DNA of 64,000 nucleotides, taken from contig DRMV01000037.1 in NCBI GenBank assembly GCA_011322445.1, positions 28,974 through 92,973 of the forward strand, read 5' to 3'. A program made the translations under genes and the position numbers. Origin of the DNA: Chloroflexota bacterium (GTDB lineage Bacteria > Chloroflexota > Anaerolineae > Anaerolineales > DRMV01). The notes under the pieces are model-generated. The model did no database searches, was not told where the DNA came from, and saw only the letters and a program-made list of their open reading frames with translations. Numbering within the stretch: position 1 is the stretch's first letter; each line of letters starts with the position of its first letter. This document shows, piece after piece, positions 7,896 through 16,770 of this stretch.

Positions 7896-9521
7896 ATGCA
7901 AGAACGCCAGATTATGCTTGTGCCACGGGAGCACTTTTGGGATTGGGTGAAGGCTGCCCGCAATTACGTGCTCACTTTCGGAACGACCATTACGCCTGAC
8001 CCCAACAACGCGGGACGCTACATGGCCCCAAACCAAACTATCACCATTGTGCTGCCGCCTAATGGCTACCCGGCCCAGGGCGATATCCGCGCCTGGTTTG
8101 TGCAGCATTACCCCGGTGTGCGGCTGGATGTCATTGAAGTCAACACGCCGGAAGAATTGGAAAATGTGCTTGCCCAACGCATTGCTGCCCTTGACCGCTA
8201 CGGCGATACTACCCGCCCCTTCCGGTTGCTCTGGCCGACGGATTACGCGGTCATTACCCAGCCTTTTGGAGCGCACCCCGAAATTTACAGCCAGTGGGGG
8301 CTTCCCGGCCATGAAGGGGTGGATTTTCGCGCGCCCACCGGCTCGAACGTGTACGCCGCGGCCGATGGCGTGGTGTATCGCACGGAACCCCAGCCCGTGG
8401 GCGCTTATGGACGGCAGGTGCGCGTGCGCCACCGCGCGGGTTACAAAACCGTGTATGCGCATCTTGATGAGGTGCTGGTAGCCAATGGCGATTTTGTCAA
8501 GGCGGGGCAGATTATTGGAAAGGCCGACAATACCGGCAATTCCTATGGCTCTCACCTGCACCTGACTCTCAAAAAAGAAGGTGCGACCGAGCGCGGCGAG
8601 ACGAACTACCCGTATGACATCATTGACCCCACGCCGTTTCTGGTATGGCCGGGCACCGAAGAGGCTATTCGGCGGGCGCAATACGGCTGGGAACCCGGGC
8701 ATGGTCTGGTGGGGGCCGCATGCCGCCCCGACGGCCAGTTTGGAGAGGCTGATTTCGCGGTGGTCAAGAACGCCCGCCTGGAAGCCGTGCGCATTACCCA
8801 GGCGACCCCCGACGAGGCTTTAGCGCGTTTGCGACGAATCAACCCTAACATTTTCCTCCTTGCCCGCATCACGGCCGATATGCGCACCCACAAACTCACA
8901 GGAGCCGAGTTTGCCGAGGCTTTGCGCCCCCAGGTTGCGCGCTTTTATGCGCAGGGAATTCGATATTTTGAAATCCACACGCAGCCTAACCTCCACGCCA
9001 ATGGCTGGATGGTTTCCTGGACGGATGGGGCTTCTTTTGGGGCGTGGTTCCTGCAAGTGTTGAGCGCGTGGCGGCAGCAGTTCCCGGAAGCCAGGTTTGG
9101 CTTCCCGGCGCTTTCCCCCGGTGATGACGTGCCCAATCAGCGCTTTGCCGCGGCGCGTTTCCTCGACCAGGCTGACCAGGCTGCCCTATCGGCCGACTGG
9201 CTGGGCGCGGCCTGTTACTGGTCGTTGTTCGCTGAAATGAATCGGCCTGAGGGCGGGCGATGCTACGAAACGCTGCGCTTGCGCTATCCCCACAAGTTGA
9301 TTTTCGTGACCGATTTCGCCAATGTCAACCGCGCTACCGACGATGATATCCGTGGTGACCAGTATGTTTCGTATTACCGCTACCTCTACGAGCGCCCGGG
9401 CATTGGAGCGGCTTTTGCTGACTATTTGACCCCTGGTGATGCCGCCTCTTACCTCGGTTGGAGCGATGCTGCCGGCCGCATGAGTGTCGTCGTGACCAAA
9501 GTCGCCAACCGCGGGTGGTGA
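7896..9521 (+). CDS. M23 (LytM) peptidase fused to a C-terminal barrel-like domain
   Basis: A 541-residue protein. The LytM zinc motifs are intact: H139 and D143 in GHEGVDF, and H220/H222 in SHLHL. These enzymes cut peptidoglycan cross-bridges. The C-terminal 270 residues are not LytM; they read like a TIM-barrel glycoside-hydrolase-like domain (PNIFLLARI, IRYFEIHTQPN, RFGFPALSPGDD, GAACYWSLF, KLIFVTDF), possibly GH25-like or similar. The order suggests a two-activity cell-wall enzyme, but no classical signal peptide is visible at MQERQIMLV, so export is uncertain. ATG 7896 has AGGAGG upstream; the longer reading into radC is rejected. Confidence 0.85.
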   Translation: MQERQIMLVPREHFWDWVKAARNYVLTFGTTITPDPNNAGRYMAPNQTITIVLPPNGYPAQGDIRAWFVQHYPGVRLDVIEVNTPEELENVLAQRIAALDRYGDTTRPFRLLWPTDYAVITQPFGAHPEIYSQWGLPGHEGVDFRAPTGSNVYAAADGVVYRTEPQPVGAYGRQVRVRHRAGYKTVYAHLDEVLVANGDFVKAGQIIGKADNTGNSYGSHLHLTLKKEGATERGETNYPYDIIDPTPFLVWPGTEEAIRRAQYGWEPGHGLVGAACRPDGQFGEADFAVVKNARLEAVRITQATPDEALARLRRINPNIFLLARITADMRTHKLTGAEFAEALRPQVARFYAQGIRYFEIHTQPNLHANGWMVSWTDGASFGAWFLQVLSAWRQQFPEARFGFPALSPGDDVPNQRFAAARFLDQADQAALSADWLGAACYWSLFAEMNRPEGGRCYETLRLRYPHKLIFVTDFANVNRATDDDIRGDQYVSYYRYLYERPGIGAAFADYLTPGDAASYLGWSDAAGRMSVVVTKVANRGW

Positions 9522-9582
9522 CTTTTCCAAGACGTGTCCTCATTGGGTTGATAGGCCGCGTCAAGCCATACAAGAGACGCTT

Positions 9583-11601
9583 ATGGATCTTTCGCCTCAT
9601 TTCAAGGAAAGCCGGTTCGTTGTTGCTCTTCAGGAAGCTTTAATTGCACTGGCGCCTTTTGCTATTTTGATGTCTTTCCTGACTTTGCTTGCCCAGATTC
9701 CTCTTTACGTTCACTGGGCGTTCCCCCCAAACCTCTTTCAAACCCTCAATTTTCTTTCCAGGGGGATGCAGCAGCTGATGTCTATCGCGACGGTTGTCTC
9801 CGTTTCGTATCATTTTGCGGTGCGATACGATGCGGAACGCATGTTGGCGATGTTGTTGGGGTTGGCCGTTTTTCTGAGCACGCTTGTGCTTTCCGCGAGC
9901 CGCACTTCGCCCCTCCTGGTGTTGCCTTTTAGTCTTGATATTTGGCAAATTGTGATCCCCATTGCCTCGGTTTTCCTCATGAAGGCCCTGGCGCCTTATT
10001 TGGCAATTCCTCTGGATGAAGAAAAGTGTAGCACGTACGCGTGCCGGGTACTCCGGCATCTTTACACTTTCGCGCTGAGTTATAGCCTCTTGTTGGGCGT
10101 GTGGCTTGGGCTGAACAGGCCGATTGCCGTTTTCACGGAATATTCTCATCGCTTGCTCGCGTTTCTTCCCGCACATTTCTTGGTAGAGGTTCGCACGCTT
10201 CTGGCTCAATCCTTTTGGTTCATGGGGATTCAGGGAAGTCGGGTTGCCAATGCGCTCATGGGACCGTCGCTCTTGCAGCAAGAGATTTTCCCCAATCTGT
10301 CGCTGGTGGAGTTTTATCGCCTGTTTGCTTCAGCGGGCGGCACGGGGATGGGTATTGCGCTCATTATTGCCCTTTACCTCAATCATAAAGACCGCCACGG
10401 CTTGCGCATTGCCCATATCTCGACGCCCTTTGTGATTTTCAATATCAACACTTTTGTCATTTATTGCTTCCCCGTGGTTTTGAATCGTTTTTTGCTCATT
10501 CCTTTCTTCCTGGTTCCTCTCTTGACCTCGCTTATCGCGTATGTGTTTCTCTCAATCTTCCCCACCACTTTCTACACTTCGCGGGTTCATTGGACCATGC
10601 CTGTTTTTGTCAATGCGTGGATTGTGGGGAAGGGAAATATCTGGCTGCTGCTGTTGCAGGCTTTCCTCGTCGCTGTGGGTGTGGCTGTTTATTTCCCCTT
10701 TGTCAAGCGTTTTTCCGCGACGCGTTCGCTCGACTATCACCTCAAAAACCTTTACCTCAACCTGGGGCTGCCGGAATCCCTTCATGTCCATCAGGGTTTA
10801 AGCCTGCATAAAGCGCAACATGAAATCATTGAGGCCAACCTGCGCCTCAATGAGATTATTCACCTGCTTTCCACGAAGACACTTTTGGTGTATTATCAGC
10901 CGAAGATCGACGTCCGCAACCAGCGCTGTGTGGGGTTTGAGGCGCTTTTGCGCGTCAGGCTCTCCGATGGTACAGTGACCGGCCCTTTTTTCCTGCGAGA
11001 TATTGAAAATGCCGGGCTTTCCCCTACAATTGACTTGTGGGTGGCGCGTGAAGTCGAACGCCACCTTCGAGCGTGGAGAGCCAAAGGGTTTGCACCCCAC
11101 ATCAGCATCAATCTTCACCCCGATACCATCAATAGCGTGGAGGTTGTGAGGCAACTTGTTTCGCTTCTGGAGGGCGAGCCGATCGAGTTTGAGATCATTG
11201 AACGCTCGTTTCTGGGAGGTAGCGACATAGCCCACAATTTAGAGATGCTCAAGCAACACGGATTTCGTATAGCGATTGATGATTTTGGCCGAGGCTATTC
11301 GAGTTACCGCTTCCTCTCGGAAGTGGATGTTGATACGGTGAAGACGGACAAGAGCCTGATTCCCCTTTTGCAACATGCGAAAGGGGTGATGATCTGGGAG
11401 CACATGATCGATTTGTGCCATCGCCTTCACCTTACGACCATTGCCGAAGGCGTCGAGACGGAAGAGCAGGCTCGCAGGTTGGCACAGATGGGCATTGACA
11501 TTATTCAAGGATATTACTTTTCCAAGGCCATTCCCATGCAACTGGTGCCTCAATATGTGCCGTTGAGTGCTCAAACATTGGGCGCTAAGGCTGGTACCTG
11601 A
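9583..11601 (+). CDS. Membrane protein: PTS EIIC (cellobiose-type) domain fused to EAL phosphodiesterase domain
   Basis: A 672-residue protein. Residues about 15-395 form a polytopic domain clearly like EIIC of the lactose/cellobiose/chitobiose PTS (ChbC): FWFMGIQG, the S-A-G-G-T-G-M-G segment, PFVIFNINTFVIYCFP, VHWTMPVFVNAW. The two residues conserved in transporters are changed: His of GIHG is Q217 and Glu of INEP is T290. Residues about 425-655 form an EAL domain with all main motifs: E453 in GFEALLRV, SINLHP, FEIIERS, D566-D567 in IDDFGRGYSS, VKTDKS, AEGVETEEQ and QGYYFSKAIP. It should hydrolyse c-di-GMP in response to a ligand held by the EIIC part. No EIIA, EIIB or GGDEF is present. Base composition is visibly less GC-rich than its neighbours. 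The ribosome-binding site is weak. Confidence 0.88.
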   Translation: MDLSPHFKESRFVVALQEALIALAPFAILMSFLTLLAQIPLYVHWAFPPNLFQTLNFLSRGMQQLMSIATVVSVSYHFAVRYDAERMLAMLLGLAVFLSTLVLSASRTSPLLVLPFSLDIWQIVIPIASVFLMKALAPYLAIPLDEEKCSTYACRVLRHLYTFALSYSLLLGVWLGLNRPIAVFTEYSHRLLAFLPAHFLVEVRTLLAQSFWFMGIQGSRVANALMGPSLLQQEIFPNLSLVEFYRLFASAGGTGMGIALIIALYLNHKDRHGLRIAHISTPFVIFNINTFVIYCFPVVLNRFLLIPFFLVPLLTSLIAYVFLSIFPTTFYTSRVHWTMPVFVNAWIVGKGNIWLLLLQAFLVAVGVAVYFPFVKRFSATRSLDYHLKNLYLNLGLPESLHVHQGLSLHKAQHEIIEANLRLNEIIHLLSTKTLLVYYQPKIDVRNQRCVGFEALLRVRLSDGTVTGPFFLRDIENAGLSPTIDLWVAREVERHLRAWRAKGFAPHISINLHPDTINSVEVVRQLVSLLEGEPIEFEIIERSFLGGSDIAHNLEMLKQHGFRIAIDDFGRGYSSYRFLSEVDVDTVKTDKSLIPLLQHAKGVMIWEHMIDLCHRLHLTTIAEGVETEEQARRLAQMGIDIIQGYYFSKAIPMQLVPQYVPLSAQTLGAKAGT

Positions 11602-11697
11602 GAGCCTGCCCTGAGCGCAGCCGCTGTGGCGGTAGCGTTAAAGGGCGCTTGCAATGACATCGCCGGCAAGGTGGCCTGGGTCGATAGGAGATGCCCT

Positions 11698-12618
11698 ATG
11701 TATGTGATTATCATGGGCGGCACGGGTATGCTGGGGAGAGCATTGACAGATGCTCTGCTGATGCGGCAGCATACCGTTTCTATTTTCACGCGTGAGCCAG
11801 AGCGCCGACGCGGCCTGCCCCCGACGGTGCGCTTGTTGCAGTGGACGCCTCAGTCCCCCGGCGCGATAGCAAAGCACCTGCGGGAAGCCGACGTGGTGGT
11901 CAACCTGATGGGAGAGAACATTGCTGCCAGCCGTTGGACACCTGCTCGCAAACGCGCCCTGGTTGCCAGCCGGGTGGAAACTGGCCGGGTGCTGGCATCG
12001 GCCATTCGCCTGGCCCAGCCGCGTCCCAAGGTGCTGCTGCAGGCTTCTGCGGTGGGATATTACGGCGACCGGGGCGATGACCTGGTGGGCGAAAGCACGC
12101 CGCCCGGCGATGATTTCCTCGCTCGGCTGTGTGTTGAGTGGGAAGCCAGCACCGCCACGGTGGAAGGTTTGGGTGTCCGGCGAGCAGTGCTGCGCACCGG
12201 GGTGGTACTGAGCCAGGAAGGTGGTGCTTTGCCCCGCTTGTTGTGGCCTCTCCGCCTGGGGTTGGGAGGCCCTCTGGGCACCGGTCGCCAGTGGGTGCCG
12301 TGGATTCACATTGCCGACCACGTTGGCGCAATGATTTTTCTAATGACCCACGAGAAGGCGGAAGGCGTCTTCAACCTTGTGGCGCCGACACCGGTGACAA
12401 ATGCCGAACTGACCCGCGCGCTGGCGCAGCGCCTGCACCGCCCGGCGTTCTTCCGTGTGCCGGCTTTTATGTTACGCCTGCTTTTCGGCGAAATGAGCAG
12501 TGTGTTGCTCGCCAGCCAGCGCGTGCTGCCTAACCGTTTGCTCGATGCTGGTTATGCTTTTCGTTACCCTGTGCTCAATGCGGCGCTGGATAATTTGCTC
12601 GCGCCGCGTATGGCTTGA
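11698..12618 (+). CDS. TIGR01777 family NAD-dependent epimerase/dehydratase
   Basis: A 306-residue Rossmann protein of the extended SDR class (YfcH/cell-division-inhibitor-like family). The N-terminal MYVIIMGGTGMLGRAL is the nucleotide-binding G-x-x-G-x-x-G. VVNLMGENIAASRWTPARK and ASAVGYYGD are characteristic of the family. The C-terminal part matches its DUF1731 region (PAFMLRLLFGEMSSVLLASQRVLPNRLLDAGY). The substrate is unknown. The start at 11698 has AGGAG upstream and restores the correct N-terminus; an earlier start is not credible. Confidence 0.88.
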   Translation: MYVIIMGGTGMLGRALTDALLMRQHTVSIFTREPERRRGLPPTVRLLQWTPQSPGAIAKHLREADVVVNLMGENIAASRWTPARKRALVASRVETGRVLASAIRLAQPRPKVLLQASAVGYYGDRGDDLVGESTPPGDDFLARLCVEWEASTATVEGLGVRRAVLRTGVVLSQEGGALPRLLWPLRLGLGGPLGTGRQWVPWIHIADHVGAMIFLMTHEKAEGVFNLVAPTPVTNAELTRALAQRLHRPAFFRVPAFMLRLLFGEMSSVLLASQRVLPNRLLDAGYAFRYPVLNAALDNLLAPRMA

Positions 12619-12639
12619 TTTCCCTTTGCTGAGGTGCTC

Positions 12640-14025
12640 ATGACCCTGCCTTATTGGCTTCCCGATGCCGTCTTTTACCAGATTTTCCCCGACCGTTTTG
12701 CCAACGGCGACCCCGACAACGACCCGCCCAACGTCGCCCTCTGGGGCAGCCAGCCGACAATCTGGAATTTTATGGGCGGCGATTTGCGGGGCATCCTTCA
12801 GCACCTGGATTACTTGCTTGACCTGGGCGTCAACGCGCTTTATTTCAACCCCATTTTCCATGCGACCAGCAACCATCGCTACAACACCACCGATTATTAC
12901 CGCATTGACCCCAAATTGGGCACCCTGGCCGATTTCCATGCCTTGCTGGAAACCTGCCACGCGAACGGCATTCGTGTGATTCTGGACGGCGTTTTCAACC
13001 ATACCGGCCGCGGCTTTTTTGCTTTCAACGACATTTTGGAGAACGGCGAGCATTCCCCTTACAAGGACTGGTATCTCATCCACCGTTTCCCGGTGCAGGC
13101 TTACGGCGAAGGGAAAGCCGAGGATTACGAGGCGTGGTGGGGTTTCCGGAGCCTGCCTAAGTTGAACACCACGAACCCCCAGGTGCGGGAATTCATCTTT
13201 GACGTCGCGCGTTACTGGCTGAAGCAGGGCATTGACGGTTGGCGGCTGGATGTGCCCAATGAAATTGATGATGATGCCTTTTGGCAGGAATTTCGCCACG
13301 TGGTGAAAACCGCTAATCCTGACGCTTGCCTGGTGGGAGAAATCTGGACGGCTGATGCCCGCTGGGTGCAGCATTTCGATGGACTGATGCATTACCCCCT
13401 GCGGGAAGCCATTTTGGGCTTCGTCGAAGGCAGCCTCGCGGCCCCTGCTTTTGCTTCCCGCTTGCAGGAATTCCTCACCCTTTACGGCGAACATGCCAGG
13501 GGCATGTATTTGCCGTTAGGTTCTCACGATACTGAGCGGTTGATGACCGTGCTGGGCGGCGACGAAGAGAAGGTGCGGCTGGCGTTGGGGCTTCAGTTTG
13601 CTTACCCTGGGGCGCCGGCCGTTTACTACGGCGATGAAATTGGCCTGGAAGGTGGCAAAGACCCTGACAACCGCCGCGCTTTCCCCTGGGATGAAGCGCA
13701 ATGGCGGCAGGGGGTGCGCACCTGGGTGCAGCGGCTGATTGCGGTGCGCAAGCGCATCCCGGCGTTGCGGCGGGGGGATTTTCGGCTGGTGGAAGCGAAA
13801 GACGGTCGTCAGTGTGTGGCTTTTGGCCGCGTGTTAGGGGCCGAAGCCGTGCTGGTGGTTGCCAATGCCTCGTCGGTCAAACGACATTGCCATTTGCCAG
13901 TGGCTGCGTTGGGGTGGGAAGACGGGCGCATCGTGCACGATTTGTTGGGGCACGGCGAGGGTGTGGTGGCTGGTGACACGCTCCACTGGGATATTTTGCC
14001 GCGCCAGGTGGTGTGGTTGGCCTGA
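12640..14025 (+). CDS. GH13 alpha-glucosidase / neopullulanase-type amylase
   Basis: A 461-residue family 13 glycoside hydrolase acting on alpha-1,4 (possibly alpha-1,6) glucans. The (beta/alpha)8 barrel signatures are DGVFNHTG (region I), GWRLDVPNEI with nucleophile D204, CLVGEIW with acid/base E234, and LGSHDTER with D297. It starts almost directly in the barrel (WLPDAVFYQIFPDRFANGD) and lacks the N-terminal domain of classical cyclomaltodextrinases. No signal peptide is seen, so it probably acts on imported oligosaccharides. ATG 12640 is preferred over GTG 12634 because GAGG is 5 bases upstream. Confidence 0.9.
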   Translation: MTLPYWLPDAVFYQIFPDRFANGDPDNDPPNVALWGSQPTIWNFMGGDLRGILQHLDYLLDLGVNALYFNPIFHATSNHRYNTTDYYRIDPKLGTLADFHALLETCHANGIRVILDGVFNHTGRGFFAFNDILENGEHSPYKDWYLIHRFPVQAYGEGKAEDYEAWWGFRSLPKLNTTNPQVREFIFDVARYWLKQGIDGWRLDVPNEIDDDAFWQEFRHVVKTANPDACLVGEIWTADARWVQHFDGLMHYPLREAILGFVEGSLAAPAFASRLQEFLTLYGEHARGMYLPLGSHDTERLMTVLGGDEEKVRLALGLQFAYPGAPAVYYGDEIGLEGGKDPDNRRAFPWDEAQWRQGVRTWVQRLIAVRKRIPALRRGDFRLVEAKDGRQCVAFGRVLGAEAVLVVANASSVKRHCHLPVAALGWEDGRIVHDLLGHGEGVVAGDTLHWDILPRQVVWLA

Positions 14026-14051
14026 ACGACCCTGCCCGGCAGCGTAGCCCC

Positions 14052-14570
14052 CTATTTGCTTACCCGTAGTTCGTCTTTCAGCCGCCACCGCCGTGACCAG
14101 CGCACCAGCACCAGCCCCACGATGAGCACGAAAATCAGGCCGCCGTGCACGACCATTTCGTGGAGTTGGAGGTTGACAACCTGTGGCGTCTGATGCTCGA
14201 TGGACATCTGCGCCCCGATGAGCAGCAACTTCCGCACGCTGGAAATGATGCCCACGAAAAGGAACGGTTCCAGCGGGACGGCGTGTTCCCGCAGGTAGGC
14301 CAACACCGTCCACAAAAGTTCCAGCACGATCATGACCAGCAAGATGTCGTGGATGGCGCGCAGCACGGCATCCTGGTAACTTTCGGGGGCGAGCATCTCT
14401 CGGAAAACCAGCGCGCTGTGGTAAAGCAGCACAATGGCAACGCCTGCCAGCAGGAAGCCCGCGATGCACTGTAACACGTCGTCGAGGCTGGCGAGCAGGT
14501 TGAGCAGCCGGTGGCGGCGTGGCGATGTGGTTGTCGTGGGTGGGACGTTTGGGGGAGGCGGTGTGCTCAT
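14052..14570 (-). CDS. PsiE-like membrane protein
   Basis: A 172-residue protein with four hydrophobic segments after a Pro/Thr-rich, positively charged N-terminus. The pattern (LLASLDDVLQCIAGFLLAGVAIVLLYHS; LHEMVVHGGLIFVLIVG) resembles the PsiE phosphate-starvation-inducible family, whose function is unknown. AGGAG precedes ATG 14570. Its promoter overlaps that of the divergent gene at 14648 through a palindromic -10. Confidence 0.7.
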   Translation of the reverse strand: MSTPPPPNVPPTTTTSPRRHRLLNLLASLDDVLQCIAGFLLAGVAIVLLYHSALVFREMLAPESYQDAVLRAIHDILLVMIVLELLWTVLAYLREHAVPLEPFLFVGIISSVRKLLLIGAQMSIEHQTPQVVNLQLHEMVVHGGLIFVLIVGLVLVRWSRRWRLKDELRVSK

Positions 14571-14600
14571 CGGAATCTCCTACCGGTGACAGGTGGGGGT

Positions 14601-14610
14601 ATTATAATAA
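14601..14610. promoter_or_regulatory. Symmetrical -10 element serving two divergent genes
   Basis: The decamer ATTATAATAA contains TATAAT on the plus strand (14603-14608) and on the minus strand (14606 to 14601). Transcripts would reach the ribosome-binding sites of both the plus gene (14648) and the minus gene (14570) with short leaders. Confidence 0.65.
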
Positions 14611-14647
14611 ATGGCACCACACCTTGCAAACTGAGGAGGCTGCCGCT

Positions 14648-15556
14648 ATGAAAACCCGTCACGCTGTCAGCATCAGTTTGGGAAGCTCCAAGCGCGACAA
14701 AAAAGTCACGGTGCAGTTTGGCGATACTACCGTGGTGATCGAGCGCATTGGCACCGATGGTGATGTGGAAGCCGCCAAACGGCTTTATCGTGAACTGGAT
14801 GGCAAAGTCGATGCCTTTGGGATGGGCGGCGTGGATATGTATCTGCGCGTCGACGGCCATAAATATCCTTTGCGGGCGGCTTTTAAACTCATCGAAGATG
14901 TGAAACAAACCCCTGTGGTGGATGGGCAGGGGTTGAAGCACACGCTGGAGCGGCGGGTGTTCGAACTGGCAGCCCCGCAATTACGAGAGCCGTTGCATTT
15001 CAAAACGGCCTTTATGCCTTTGGCGCTTGACCGCGTGGGTCTGGCCCAGGCAGTGGACGAGGTGGCCGATGAGGTTATCTTCGGCGATTTCATGGTGGGC
15101 CTGGGGTTGCCTATCCCCATCCGTGGGCTGAAAACTTACATTCGGTTGCTGAAGACTTTGCTGCCCGTGGTGGGCTTTTTCCCGATGAGCATGTTGTTTT
15201 ACGGCAGCGACGGTGTGGAAAACGAGCCGAAATACGAGAAATACTGGCAGCAGGCCGACCTGATTGCCTGTGATTTTATGTTCATGAAGAAATATATGCC
15301 GCCTCACATGTTGAAAGGCAAAACGCTGGTGGCCAATACCACGACGGCAGAAAACGTGGCTTTTTTGAAAGAACACGGCGTGCGCTTGCTGATTACCACC
15401 ACACCGCGCTATGATGGGCGCTCTTTTGGTACTAACATGATGGAAGCCGCTCTGACCGCCTACGCGGGCAAAGGCAGGCCGTTGACGTTGGAAGAACTCA
15501 ATGCTCTGATCGATGAACTCGATTTGCGCCCCACGGTGTTGTATTTGAGCCCCTGA
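14648..15556 (+). CDS. Conserved protein of a family sometimes annotated quinate 5-dehydrogenase
   Basis: A 302-residue soluble protein beginning MKTRHAVSISLGSSKRDKKV, with IERIGTDGD and LDGKVDAFGMGGVDMYL. From memory, a Chloroflexota/Thermales family with this N-terminus is annotated as quinate 5-dehydrogenase; I see no clear dinucleotide-binding motif here, so I treat that name as weak. The C-terminal half includes TLVANTTTAENVAFLKEHGVRLLITTTPR, which looks like a Rossmann-type alternation. The gene is monocistronic, with GAGGAGG before the ATG and a terminator 40 bp after the stop. Confidence 0.6.
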   Translation: MKTRHAVSISLGSSKRDKKVTVQFGDTTVVIERIGTDGDVEAAKRLYRELDGKVDAFGMGGVDMYLRVDGHKYPLRAAFKLIEDVKQTPVVDGQGLKHTLERRVFELAAPQLREPLHFKTAFMPLALDRVGLAQAVDEVADEVIFGDFMVGLGLPIPIRGLKTYIRLLKTLLPVVGFFPMSMLFYGSDGVENEPKYEKYWQQADLIACDFMFMKKYMPPHMLKGKTLVANTTTAENVAFLKEHGVRLLITTTPRYDGRSFGTNMMEAALTAYAGKGRPLTLEELNALIDELDLRPTVLYLSP

Positions 15557-15594
15557 GGGGCTTTGGCTAACATCCATGCACTGCCGCGTATGCA

Positions 15595-15634
15595 ACAGAG
15601 GCCCGGAGACGAGCGTTCCCGGGCCTCTGTTTTT
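15595..15634 (+). terminator. Intrinsic terminator after the 14648 gene
   Basis: ACAGAGGCCCGG (15595-15606) pairs perfectly with CCGGGCCTCTGT (15619-15630), a 12-bp stem followed by a T run. Confidence 0.9.
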
Positions 15635-15754
15635 GGGCGCGCGACGTGGTGTGTTTGGGCTTGGATAACGGAGGGCGTATCTTTTGCGGTGTCTTTGCGT
15701 CATAAGAAGCGAAAGGTAGCCGTGTTGCCATTAAAGGCGGGATGGAGCAGGACG

Positions 15755-16651
15755 ATGAACAGGGAAAAGCGTTGGCAAAGTTCCCGTGAAGTTTATGCGA
15801 CGTTTGCCGCAGCAGGGTTGGCCGACCGTGAGGAGCGGTGGGCGGCAAGCGGGCGCGAGGCTGTGGGAAGGCCGCCCTATCCCTTGTCTGCAAGGGGCGC
15901 GGCACCTGGAAGGTGGGGAGATCATGAGCCTCGCGCTGACCATCATTTGGGCGGATGGTGCCGGGTGCTATGCCAGCGCGACATGGCCACTTATGCCCAT
16001 AGTGAGCGGGTAGCGCGATGGTCCGTACGGCTGGGACGTGTTTTGGGCTTGCAGGGGAGTGCTTTGCGATATCTGCGCTGGGGCGCGCTGTTGCACGATA
16101 TTGGCAAAATGCATGTGCCTGCAGCGATTTTGAACAAGCGCGGCCCCTTGACGGTGGAAGAGTGGGGCGTTGTGCGCCAGCATCCTCGCTGGGGATATCA
16201 ATTGCTGTCCGGAGTGCCAGGGATTCCTGATGAGGTGTTGGAAGTGGTGTTGTATCATCATGAGCACTGGGATGGGGGAGGGTATCCGCAGGGGCTGATC
16301 GGCCGGGATATTCCGCTGTTGGCCCGCATTGTGGGCGTGGTTGATACGTGGGACGCTCTGGTTTCGGTGCGTTCTTATCATGCTCCTTTGCCCGTGGCGC
16401 AGGCGCGTGATTATTTGCTTGCGCAGGCGGGCACGTCGCTTGACCCGACGATCGCGGCGACGTTTGTCCGTCTTCTTGGCAGGGAAAGCCGCTTAGCGAG
16501 GGAAGAAAACCTCCGAATGCCCCCTGCGCTGCAACGAACCGGGCAGGGCTGGGGTGTGCTGCAATGGGCGCGGGCTCTGCAGCGGCGGGCGGCGCGGTGG
16601 TTTGCTCCTGCTTTTGGGGAAGGGGGAAAGTACGCTCAAGAAAATGCCTGA
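15755..16651 (+). CDS. HD-GYP domain protein (probable c-di-GMP phosphodiesterase)
   Basis: A 298-residue protein. The HD-GYP domain (about residues 80-235) contains AHSERVARWS, LLHDIGKMHVP, VRQHPRWGYQLL and YHHEHWDGGGYP; the HD and GYP signatures are intact, so hydrolysis of c-di-GMP is expected. The first 75 residues have an unusual Arg/Gly-rich composition and no recognised domain; the true start could be nearer 15983, just before the domain. ATG 15755 is used because GGAG lies about 8 bases upstream. The 120 bases before it hold no feature I recognise. Confidence 0.8.
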   Translation: MNREKRWQSSREVYATFAAAGLADREERWAASGREAVGRPPYPLSARGAAPGRWGDHEPRADHHLGGWCRVLCQRDMATYAHSERVARWSVRLGRVLGLQGSALRYLRWGALLHDIGKMHVPAAILNKRGPLTVEEWGVVRQHPRWGYQLLSGVPGIPDEVLEVVLYHHEHWDGGGYPQGLIGRDIPLLARIVGVVDTWDALVSVRSYHAPLPVAQARDYLLAQAGTSLDPTIAATFVRLLGRESRLAREENLRMPPALQRTGQGWGVLQWARALQRRAARWFAPAFGEGGKYAQENA

Positions 16652-16711
16652 AGGCTGTAAACAGTTGGCATTGCAGGAAGTTTTTTTGCCTTTTAAAGCC
16701 CCCTTACGTCA

Positions 16712-16741
16712 CACGAGCGCAGCATTCGGGCTGCGCTCGTG
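16712..16741. terminator. 12-bp hairpin between convergent genes
   Basis: CACGAGCGCAGC (16712-16723) pairs perfectly with GCTGCGCTCGTG (16730-16741), loop ATTCGG. It sits between the convergent HD-GYP and DsbA-like genes. There is no T run on either side, so it is a probable rather than classical terminator. Confidence 0.5.
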
Positions 16742-16770
16742 AGGTTCGCGTGGAGAAAACGGCTTGAAGG

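Noticed and set aside
15563..15754. A 64-codon upstream extension of the HD-GYP gene
   Set aside because: It begins within the terminator hairpin of the previous gene and lacks a ribosome-binding site.
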